From contig NW_026947507.1 in the NCBI RefSeq assembly GCF_034190915.1, positions 36,233,501 through 36,297,500 on the forward strand: a stretch of DNA of 64,000 nucleotides, written 5' to 3'. Below are positions 33,800 through 42,914 of this stretch, piece by piece. The notes beneath the pieces were generated by a model, which was given only the letters and a program-made list of their open reading frames with translations, ran no database searches and was not told the origin of the DNA. Position 1 is the stretch's first letter. Each line of letters begins with the position of its first letter. The stretch comes from Cavia porcellus (Eukaryota > Chordata > Mammalia > Rodentia > Caviidae). A program made the translations under genes and the position numbers.

Positions 33800-34711
33800 C
33801 TAACTCAGTTCTTATCAGAGGTGTGCAGCTGGGCTGCAGAAACTGTGAAGGTCAGTTGAATTCAGCCGCAGAAACTGGGTCAGAGGCCTCTAATTGCTTT
33901 GTAATTTATATCATGAAATACTTGTAACTTTTCTGTTTTATAAATTTGCTCTTGCATTATAATTGTGCTCCAGCACTTCTGGTTTCACCACAGAGTCTTC
34001 CTGAGGAAGACTGTTGACCAGACCACTAAGCCAGGACATGGCTTTTATGTGTGTTCTCCCGGATGGGAAAAATTCCAGTGACTCATGCAAGCCAAAGATG
34101 GAGGTCTATGTCCCGGAATGACTTTCCTGTCTTCAGCATTAGCAAATGCTCATTTTCTGTGGGATTCATTTAGTTGTTGGATAGGAGGAAAGATTGGGAC
34201 AGTTTAGGTTTTTTTTCTTTACTCTTACATGTCTCCAAAAAAAAAAAAAAAAGAAAAGTCCAAAGTAGCAAGAAAAGAGAACAAGTAAGGACAGAGAAGA
34301 AAGTCTTTTCTTCCCATGCTCAGGGTGAGTTACTGAAACAGTTTGCCTATGAGTCATCATTTTCAGCCTAGGAGGATGAGAATGATGGGAAATCTCAAGA
34401 GCTAAGATTGCCTTCTCACCAGTGGAAGATCAGACCAAGGAGGAGGCTGAGGCTGAGCAGGCCCTATACCTCCTCTAGAGTGTAGAGGAGAATCAGAGCC
34501 AGTCTGTCCCAGTGAAACCTGTCCTCCAGGCTCAAGAATGACCACTGACCTAGCATCTTTTAATTCGTAGAAAGAGTCCTATGGTTTATTAATAGGCATG
34601 TATATTTTCTAAGTATTAGCTAGATTCATGGAAAGACCATTTTATAACATTTTATATCAAAGTCCTTTAAGGGATGCTCTAATATTATGTTTCCCTATGT
34701 TAAGAGTAGGA
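33800..34711. other. Intergenic, nothing recognised
   Basis: Includes a poly(A) run at 34238-34252. Short open frames are without family features. Confidence 0.45.
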
Positions 34712-34800
34712 AAGGCTGGGGATTTAGCTCAGCGGCATAAGGGCCTGCCTTGTAAACATGTGGTCATGAGTTCGATCCCTGGTACCAGTAAAAAAAAAAA
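34712..34800 (+). mobile_element. ID SINE, unit 1 of pile-up
   Basis: AGGCTGGGGATTTAGCTCAG, box B GAGTTCGATCC, GGTACCAGT and an (AAAC)n tail. It is inserted after AAGAGTAGGA. Confidence 0.9.
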
Positions 34801-34835
34801 ACAAACAAACAAACAAAAAAAGCATAAAAAGATTT

Positions 34836-34900
34836 TTGAGTTCGATCCCCGGTACCGATAAAAAGGAAAAAGACAAAAAAAAATTATTAAAAAAAAAAAG
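34836..34900 (+). mobile_element. ID SINE, unit 2, 5'-truncated
   Basis: Only GAGTTCGATCCCCGGTACCG plus AAAAAGGAAAAAGAC and A-tail remain. Confidence 0.85.
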
Positions 34901-34994
34901 GGGGGGCTGGGGATTTAGCTCAGCGGCATAAGCACCTGCCTTGCAAGCAGGCAGTCATGAGTTCGATCCCTGGTACCGATAAAAAGGAAAAAGA

Positions 34995-35034
<40 letters not shown>

Positions 35035-35046
35035 AAAAAAAAAAAA
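34901..35046 (+). mobile_element. ID SINE, unit 3
   Basis: A full head followed by an A-tail of more than 40 bases. Confidence 0.92.
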
Positions 35047-35063
35047 AGAGTAGGAAAAATTTG

Positions 35064-35172
35064 GGGGCTGGGGATTTAGCTCAGCGGCATAAGCACCTGC
35101 CTTGCAAGCAGGCGGTTGTGAGTTCGATCCCTGGTACCGATAAAAAGGAAAAAGACCAAAAAAAAAAAAAAA
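35064..35172 (+). mobile_element. ID SINE, unit 4
   Basis: A full element bounded by the repeated AAGAGTAGGAAAAATTTG (about 35046-35063 and 35173-35190). Confidence 0.94.
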
Positions 35173-35214
35173 AAGAGTAGGAAAAATTTGAAAGAAGGAA
35201 ATATACTGTCCAAC

Positions 35215-35485
35215 ATGGACACTGTGCTGCCTCAGATCTGTGTATTTCTAACAGACATTTTCTGAAATTTCTAGTTCTATTTCTAGTGTCTTTCTCTTCA
35301 TAATCCTATCAGTTCTATACCTCATGTATCTTAATGTTCTGCTGTCCGGTGCACCCACAGTATTGTTTTCAGGGAAAATCAATGCCTTTGGTATTATGTA
35401 ATGTCCCTCTTTATTCCTGATAACTATCCTTGCTCCAAAGTCTGCTTTGTTTGCAATCAATAGAATTACATTTATTTTGGATTAG
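35215..35485 (-). mobile_element. Ancient L1 ORF2 fragment
   Basis: TAATGTCCCTCTTTATTCCT and CAAAGTCTGCTTTGTTTGCA resemble reversed old L1 ORF2. Confidence 0.5.
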
Positions 35486-35489
35486 GGTT

Positions 35490-35622
35490 AGTACGGTGTG
35501 TTCTTTTCTGTCCACTTCCTGGTCTCCCTGTGTTGCTCAGTTTAGCCTTGGACTTGCAATTCTCCTGCCTCAGCTCCAAAGTAGGTGGGAGATAGGTTTG
35601 TGCCACCACACCCAGCTATTCA
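35490..35622 (-). mobile_element. B1 SINE
   Basis: CTCCCTGTGTTGCTCAGTTT, TTCTCCTGCCTCAGCTCCAA and GCCACCACACCCAGCTA are reversed B1. Confidence 0.7.
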
Positions 35623-35665
35623 TTTCCTTGTAACCTGCAACCGTCATTTTAGATACTGTTTCTTG

Positions 35666-35750
35666 GGTCTGGGGGTGCAGCTCCGTGGAAGAAAGCTTTC
35701 CCAGCATGTATAAAGCCCTGGAACTGGTCTCCAGCACTGAAAAAAAAGCC
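35666..35750 (+). mobile_element. Old ID-like SINE
   Basis: GTCTGGGGGTGCAGCTCCGT and CTGGTCTCCAGCACTGAAAA fit a diverged ID. Confidence 0.5.
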
Positions 35751-36319
35751 AGAATAATAATTTCTTATGACAACATATAGCTGGGGGTCTGCTTCCCCAC
35801 TCTTGACACCATGTTGCAAGTCTGCAATGTATTCGTAGAGATTATTGGAATTTAAAGCAATTATTGATTGAACAAACATCTACTGTATTTATTATACTTT
35901 TATATGTATTGCCATTGTTATTTTCTTTTTGTGGTTTTCATCAAGCACCTTTTTAAAAATCCCATTTCTTTCCTTTCTTGGCATATAGATTGTTTTTCTA
36001 AAACTATTTTAAGTGGTTTAAAAATGGCAAGAAGCATTTATAACTAATTAAATCACTTTCACATGACACTGCACAACTTCATAGGTAGAGGAAAAGCCTC
36101 ACAGTAACAAAGTAATGCTAATTCCTTCCTCCCATTCTTTGTTCCCTCACGGCCATTCATTTCACTTAGACCTAAATGACCAAATTCATGGTTGTTATGA
36201 GCTAAGGAAACGTCTCTTGAATCAGTTAAGAAGAAAAATAAAATTTTGAAACTTGAACTTCTGCAAATTCCCTGCCCTTTTGACCACTGTCCTTTTTTTT
36301 TTTTTTTTTTTAAAAGACT
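35751..36319. other. Intergenic, nothing recognised
   Basis: AT-rich sequence without supportable features. Confidence 0.45.
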
Positions 36320-36442
36320 TTAACCTTTGTTTGTTTGGTTTCCTGAGACAGGATTTTTCTTTGTAGTTTGGTTTAGCCCAGTGATCCACCCTCCTCAGCC
36401 TCCCTAGTGCTGAAATTACTGCTGAGTACCACTGCAGCCGGC
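36320..36442 (-). mobile_element. B1 SINE
   Basis: CTGAGACAGGATTTTTCTTT, CCACCCTCCTCAGCCTCCCT and CTGAGTACCACTGCAGCCGG are a reversed B1. Confidence 0.65.
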
Positions 36443-36572
36443 AACATTTCTTGTAAAGCAAGTCTGTTCCCCGTGGTTTCTCAGGGGAAAAAAAAAAAAC
36501 CCACAAAAACTGTTTTTCAGACCAGAAACTATTTTTGTTTGTCTGATAAAGTCTCTATCTCTATTTCACTTT

Positions 36573-36705
36573 TTTTTTTTTTTAAGATAGCATCTTACCC
36601 TGTAGTTCAGGCTGGTCTTGAACTCACTATGTAACCTAGGGCGATCCGTCTGCCTCAGCCACCAAGTTCTAGGATTGTAACTGTGAACCACCACACTGGC
36701 TTTCC
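36573..36705 (-). mobile_element. B1 SINE
   Basis: A poly(T), AGATAGCATCTTACCCTGTA, CAGGCTGGTCTTGAACTCAC and GTGAACCACCACACTGGC. Confidence 0.85.
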
Positions 36706-36749
36706 TTTCCTTTTGAATAATAATTTTTCTTGATATAGGATTATAATTT

Positions 36750-36790
36750 GGTAGCCTCTCTTTCTCTCTTTCTCTCTCTCTGTCTCTCAT
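36750..36790. repeat. CT-rich simple repeat
   Basis: CTCTCTTTCTCTCTTTCTCT-type run ending in an ACACAC stretch. Confidence 0.8.
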
Positions 36791-36829
36791 ATGCACACAC
36801 AATTTAGATGGTTTACTCCATTCTCTTGC

Positions 36830-38260
36830 TTATATGATCCCGAGGAGAAGTCAGATTAATTCTTATCTTTGCTTCCTTCAGGATGTTCCTTCTTTGATTT
36901 TCTGCAGTTTGAATGTCATTTGCCTAGATGTAGCTTTATTTTTGCATTTCTCCTTCTTGTTCTCTGAAACTCCTGGACCTGTGGTTTGCTGTCTTATCTT
37001 AGTTTAGGGGAGATTCTTAATCATTATCACTTCAAATATTTCTTCCATTTTTCCTCTTTCTAATATTTCCATTATGTATATTTATACCTTTTATATGTCT
37101 CCCAAAGTTCTTAGTCATATCTGACTTTTTTCTTTTTTCTCTGTATTTTTTTAATTTTTGAAAGTCTCTATTGATGTGTCCTCAAGCTTATGAATTCTCT
37201 GCTCACCTATTTCTAGTGTATTAATGAATGCTTCAAGCACATTTCTCTTTTCTTTTATAGCATTTTTGGTCCCTGACATTTCTAAAAAATTTTTTTTTTG
37301 CGATTTCTATCTTCCTAATTTGTAAACTATGTGGTCTTTTTATTGCCTTTAAAATTAGAACCATTAATAGTGATCATAGTTACAATGCAGATCTGGTCTT
37401 TCAAGACCAAACCAGGCTATAGTTGCCACATCAGGCTATAGTTCACACGTGTTTCTCCCTCTTTAACTGAGGTTGCTGTTTTGCTTTAGTTGGTTTAATT
37501 TCACTTGGTTGTGGGTTGCTAGGGTTTGGTGTGTTTTCAGTATGTAAAAGGTGGACAGAACGTGCTAAAGGTTAAAGGTATTCTTCTAAGTAGGCCTTCT
37601 AAGTAGTGGTAGTAAAGTGAAGCCTAGGTAGATCAATGATTACATCTCAGTTTTTTTAGAAACCCCCAACTCCTGGTTGTAACCTTCATAAGTGCCTCGC
37701 TGTCCTGCCCCTCCCCCATTCCCTGGGACAAAATGGCTCCAGGAGGTTAGAGTTGGGTGTTTCCAGTCCTTCCAGGCCTGTCAGACTGCGATAAGACAGC
37801 ACTTTCCTGTGAATGGGATTCTCTTGAGAGCTGGCCTGGTTAAGCACCTTTCCTATTTCAGAATGTTACTCTTTTGCTCCCCCTGCTGGAAGCAACAGGG
37901 AATTTTTAAATGTTTATTGTGAGTCTAGCAGAGCAGGAGGTAGAGCTCTGGACTGATTGCTTGGAGTTCCCCTAGGAGCCGCCTTCCCTCCGGTTCTTAA
38001 CTCTCAGGTTCATCCACACGCAGCCTCCAGAGGCTCATCATTTCCCTCCCCCCCTCATTTATAGTTTTCCTTATGTGGCACTAGTCTCCACGAAGGTTTC
38101 CCATAGAGACCATCCCTTCATTCTGACACTACCTGAATGTCTCTCTCTCCAGTGGGGGCAGTGGCTTGCTCCTTGACCTCAACTCTCTGATAGTTCACGG
38201 AGGAGGTGTTTATTCTGTTTCGAACTTATTAAGATGAAGTCTTGGTTTTCAGCCTCTTTA
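36830..38260 (-). mobile_element. Ancient L1 5' region and ORF1
   Basis: TTGAATGTCATTTGCCTAGA and CACTTCAAATATTTCTTCCA (reversed old ORF1), then AAAATGGCTCCAGGAGGTTA and GGAGTTCCCCTAGGAGCCGC (old 5' UTR), keep the order of a reversed L1M-type element. Confidence 0.6.
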
Positions 38261-38669
38261 CCTGCTGAACCAGAAACAGCAATTTTTTAAAAAAGAGAGG
38301 GGAGAGAAGGTAATGAGATCTTTTCCTAAAGGATAAATTCCTTGGAGTGTCCCTGGCATGAACGTGGATGGCCAGTTTAAAAACTGGTCACTGAGGTATT
38401 CTACAAAGTTATGGTCATGAATGAATGGATAGCAACAGCTTCCTGTGGTTTAGACACTTTGCAAAAAGGGAGTTTCCCACATCTCTGATTTTTCTAATCA
38501 CTGTATGCAAACATAACAGCAACTACATTTGGAGATACTTGAGCTCAAAATGGCTACCAACAAATAATCCATTAAATTAATAAAAATTATAACTCATATA
38601 GTACATTATAGCTGGATAAATCTCCATATATGATAGGCTTTGATGAAGCAATTTTCTTAACTCATAGTT

Positions 38670-38900
38670 TAAATTCCTTCATTTATTTAGTCATCAAACA
38701 GTCGTTAGGATATGCCAGGCACTATGCTAGAACTCAATATAATTAGAACACAGTCCCTGCCAGAAATGCATTTAAACTAGTCAGAAAAGCGGTCACATGC
38801 ATAGAGTCAGAGAACAGTGAGACACATTAGATAATACGAGGTATTCAGGTTTGCAGAATGGTGAGGGGAAACCCTACCCAGCCTGGAGGAAGAACAAAGT
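38670..38900 (+). mobile_element. L2 LINE fragment
   Basis: TCCTTCATTTATTTAGTCAT, TATGCCAGGCACTATGCTAG and ACACAGTCCCTGCCAGAAAT follow the L2 3' end. Confidence 0.5.
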
Positions 38901-39231
38901 AAGAAAAAAAAGGTCAGAGAAGACATTCAGCATGTAGCAGCACTTGAAAGAATATTAATAAGCCTGACCTCTTTCCCTATAAATCCCACAGACTATGTAT
39001 TTTTTTCATCCTTCTTTTGGCCATATTCTAAAGGTTGTCAATCTTAGGGATAAGTGCAAATAACTGGATAATCCAGCAGGGTTTGCACGTTGCTGCAAAA
39101 ATGATGAAGCATCCCAAACCAGCCAGAGGGAGGTCATGTGGGGTCCTCACAGGGGTTATAGTGATGCCTCTGCAACATTGTAGATTACAGCCAGAATGCA
39201 GGTGTCTAGATGTCTAACCAAAAGCACAGGG
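38901..39231. other. Intergenic, nothing recognised
   Basis: No supportable feature in either strand. Confidence 0.4.
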
Positions 39232-39526
39232 CAGTGATGCAAATGTTTGTAGAGACCAAGTGCCCAAACCAACTCAAAACCCACATATTTATTGCAAAGT
39301 GCCAACACTACACTTAAACCTCAATATATGACCAGCCCTGTGAAAGCTCAGATGAGCCACGAGTGATCAGCTGGTGACATCATTGCCTGGTCCTTTCCAA
39401 GCCTGCACATGGCCCTTAGGTGAGCTGTTATCCGATGCTCAGCTACTGAGGCGATGCTTAGGCGACTTGGCTCAACTGCCAACAGAGAAGGCTCTGCGTG
39501 CCGTTAAGTTTGCTACCATGCACTAG
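39232..39526 (+). mobile_element. hAT-like non-autonomous DNA transposon
   Basis: The left end, CAGTGATGCAAATGTTTGTA, mirrors the right end, AGTTTGCTACCATGCACTA. CAAACCAACTCAAAACCCAC and GCAAAGTGCCAACACTAC recur in 59639-59836. There is no coding content. Confidence 0.55.
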
Positions 39527-39821
39527 AGCATCAATTGACAAGAATCACTGTTACATAATACAGTGACATTTAGGTAGATTTCTGGTCTTCAAGATCCCCC
39601 AAATTAAAGAACCTCTGCAGTCAGTCATCTATAGGAATCATGCCAGAAAGATACAATCACAAAGTGTGTGCAAGAAAACACTCTCAAGTTCATAGCTTAG
39701 AAACCTTTATTTTAGAGGGGGGACCTGATAGGAAAGTTGCTTGCAGGAACTCATGAAGCTATTTACTAACAGGGAGGAAACCAGGGCTATGTTGTTTCCT
39801 TATTTTTAAAAATGAGGGCTT

Positions 39822-39895
39822 AAGGTGAAGAACACTTTCTTAGCAAGCATGAGACCCTAGGTTTGATTTCCAGGATCAGTAAAAAAGATATATTC
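39822..39895 (+). mobile_element. Old ID-like SINE
   Basis: TTAGCAAGCATGAGACCCTA and GATTTCCAGGATCAGTAAAA fit a diverged ID right part. Confidence 0.4.
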
Positions 39896-40039
39896 ATTAA
39901 AAAAACTGAATGATGTCTAAGTCTCAGGCACTGTGCTAGATGTGAGTACAAAATGTATACATGTATTTTTCATTCTTGTTCCACCCATCTCCTGGTATCC
40001 ATGCAGTTTCATCCATAAAAACTCTGGGAGTCTTTCTTT

Positions 40040-40128
40040 CTTTTCCTTTTTCTGGTACTGGGGATCAAATTCATAACCTCACCCTTGCCAAGCAGGCACT
40101 TAAGCCACTGAACTAACCCTCCAGCCTT
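40040..40128 (-). mobile_element. ID SINE, diverged
   Basis: CTGGTACTGGGGATCAAATT, GCCAAGCAGGCACTTAAGCC and ACTAACCCTCCAGCC. Confidence 0.7.
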
Positions 40129-41289
40129 TGGGTTTCTTCAAAATATGAAGACTTTTTATAAATCATAGCCACCATTATCATTGCCCTCAAAATATGTCAC
40201 TACCAACAAATATCTAGTCAGTGTTGAAAAGATGTAATTGTTTCATAAGTGAGTTTTTAATGATTCTTTGTGTAAACAGGACCAGTGTCCATGTTACCAA
40301 TTTTGACATATTTTATTGAGGAAAGTGGGTCATTATTCCCACAGTTTGGAGGTTGATTCAAATCTTACTTTTCACTTAATATATTCCATCTTCTGATTTA
40401 AAAAAATAAAACTAGCACTTACATCTAGTAGCTGGAGTAGATTGTTTTAATTTTTGAGGAAAATATTGCATGAGTAGTTCTGTACACTTTCTATCGATCT
40501 ACTTCAGGAGGCCCAGGATACCTAGCTGTCATTCTCTGGGGAAGGTACAATTAGTCAGCAGGTGTTGTCAAACTGATTCACCCATTCTAAAATCCCAAAG
40601 GTGCTACTTTAGATAGGGTGTGGCCCTTCTGGAGAACTGAATTTTAAACTGTGACCTAAAGGACAGAAAACTGCATACAAAAAAGAAAGAGCATAGTGGG
40701 TGGGAGCCCCACAGTGAGAAAGAGCTCTCCATGTACCCAACAGCCCCCCTCCCCGATCTGTAGACCTCTTGTAATGTAAAATTCTACACTAATCCCAGTA
40801 ATTTTTCCAGCCTCAAAAAGGTGAGAGCAGAGATCTTTCTCCTGCTGATGTTAGTAATCAGTGGCACTTTCAGCTGCAAGAATCTTAGATACATAACTTT
40901 GCTCTCTTGGAAATGTTTAGGTGCAAGACTTAATCTGACCCAAAAACCAAGTACACTTTCCTTCAAGACCTGTTTCAAAAGATTGAAGCAATCTAATCTG
41001 ATAGACATGACAACCTGGCAGGCATTTCTTGAGGGTACAACTTATTTGCTCAAGTTATACTCCAGACTTCTTTCTTGGAATGTTCACAATCAGAACTAAA
41101 ATAGCTGCTGTTCAACTTCCTTTTCCCTCGAGTGGATAATGTGCCAAAAATTGCCTCACAGGTTTTTACAAACATTGAAACGTGTTAGAACTAATCATCC
41201 TCTCTCAAAACGCTTATAAAAATTCACCCTTACTGAGTTCTAATTATCGTAAATCCTGAAACTCTGTGATAACATCTAATATTCTACAT
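40129..41289. other. Intergenic, nothing recognised
   Basis: Mixed-composition unique-looking DNA. Frames at 40784-41099 lack domain signs and overlap on opposite strands. Confidence 0.4.
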
Positions 41290-41425
41290 ACCACATCAAG
41301 GTTTCCTTCAAGCAACCCTAACAGGAAATATCTTAATAGAAAACAGGTTCAGAAAGGTTATGCATTAACCAAAGGCTCACAGATAGTGAGTGGCAGAGGC
41401 CAGATTCATATAACTGTAGTTATTG
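41290..41425 (-). mobile_element. MIR SINE
   Basis: AAAGGTTATGCATTAACCAAAG-like text followed by GATAGTGAGTGGCAGAGGCC and AGATTCATAT matches the reversed MIR core (TTAA...CACA...AGTGGCAGAGCC). Confidence 0.5.
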
Positions 41426-41467
41426 CCCCTTAAAACTGCAAATGACAAGTTACAGAAAGCTCATTTT

Positions 41468-41536
41468 AGGGGCTGGGGATTTAGCTCAGCAGCATAAGCA
41501 CCTGCCTTGCAAGCAGGCAGTCGTGAGTTCCATCCC

Positions 41537-41581
<45 letters not shown>

Positions 41582-41582
41582 A
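41468..41582 (+). mobile_element. ID SINE
   Basis: GGGGCTGGGGATTTAGCTCA, GCAAGCAGGCAGTCGTGAGT and a pure A-tail of about 40 bases. Confidence 0.93.
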
Positions 41583-42279
41583 CTCACTTAAAAATGGTTT
41601 CATTAAAAAGAAAACCGATTTCATAGATCCATTGTAGGGGCCCTGGGCGCCACTTCCAGTACGGGAAAACTATTTTTACCTCATCAACACTGAACAGATT
41701 AATTACTCTTGAGATTCTTTGGGAGACTCTTATTCTCTATGTTATCTCTAACAAGATTTTAATAACTGAGAGTCAAGCTTTAAGTTACACATCTTTCTGT
41801 TTATGTTTAATTCAGCACCGCTATCAGACTTAAACTATTTGAGTCACTGTCCCCAGGCAACCAGGGAGGGAACGGGAGATGGGATAGCAAATGCTACACT
41901 GTACTTTCCAGCAAAGAGGTGACCATGCGTCAGGACAGTAGAAGAAAGTTTCAGGAAAAAGGTAAAACTGTGCTGGACCTTAAAAAGACCTTAAAAAGAT
42001 CAGAAAGGGTACTCAGAAGAAAACACACAGGGGTCTCCCTGTGTCAGAGATATATAATAGAAGTTCACATATCTCTAAAAACACGAGTGTGCACTGTCAG
42101 ACAGCTGGAGTGACTGGCAGTTTTGTTTTCGGCTGACATCATGAATAGAGGCGATCTTGAAGTTAAATGACCTAATGTAAGAACGGCTGGAACGGAGAGA
42201 TAAGCCTTGATCCGAGACTCGAGATCCATGTCCCGGAGCCTCAGAGGAAGGTCTCTTCAGTCCCACTACCTGAGACCAC
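41583..42279. other. CHMP7 upstream flank
   Basis: Unique-looking sequence without genes. GC content rises toward 42.2 kb. Confidence 0.5.
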
Positions 42280-42527
42280 CCCCGCTTTTGGTGGCGCAGT
42301 ATCTTGGCGCGCTGTAGTATAGACGCTACCATTTCGGCACACTCTGGTTGGTGCGCACGCGCGAAGCCCTTCTTTCCGCACAAAGACTATAGGAGGCGTA
42401 TGCGCAAGCGCTCTGTGCCTCTTTGAGGAGAACGTCATCATCCCGCCTCCTGGCAAACGGAGTAGCGCAACGCCTGCGCTGTGAGGGCTTTCAGGATTTA
42501 TTTCACGCTGCGGGCGGCGGTGACGTG

Positions 42528-42698
42528 ATGAGTAGTCAAGGAACGGAAGCCGGGAAGGAACTAGGGCGGAAGGGGACCACGGGCCAGGATTGTGTTCGGT
42601 TCCTTGGGGGTTCCGATGTGGTCCCCGGAACGGGAGGCCGAGGCCCCGGCCGGGGGAGAGCCGGCGGGCCTCCTGCCCCCGGAGTGGGAGGAGGATGA
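42528..42698 (+). other. Upstream ORF overlapping the CHMP7 start
   Basis: The ATG at 42528 has G at -3 and opens a 56-codon frame ending at a TGA (42696-42698). It overlaps the CHMP7 coding start at 42616 in the +1 frame. The main ATG has C at -3 and T at +4, a weak context. Whether this ATG is transcribed depends on the unknown start site. Confidence 0.45.
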
Positions 42699-42914
42699 GG
42701 AGCGTATGTCCTTCCTGTTTTCGGCTTTCAAGAGGAGTCGCGAGGTGAACAGCACCGACTGGGACAGCAAGATGGGATTCTGGGCGCCGTTGGTGCTGAG
42801 CTACAGCCGCCGCCAGGGGGTGGTGCGCCTGCGTCTGCGAGACTTGCAGGAGGCCTTTCAGCGCAAGGGGAGCGTCCCGCTAGGGCTGGCCACGGTGCTA
42901 CAGGACCTGCTGCG
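42616..42914 (+). CDS. CHMP7: CHMP7 exon 1, coding part
   Basis: Encodes residues 1-99 and two bases of codon 100, starting [17 protein letters not shown] chose the ATG at 42616 over an in-frame GTG at 42592 because it matches the known family start. The donor at 42915 is GTGAGG. Confidence 0.97.

Noticed and set aside
34901..35172. Possible tRNA genes (box A and box B present)
   Set aside because: The heads have A-rich tails and target duplications and lack proper tRNA folding beyond the promoter boxes. They are ID SINEs.
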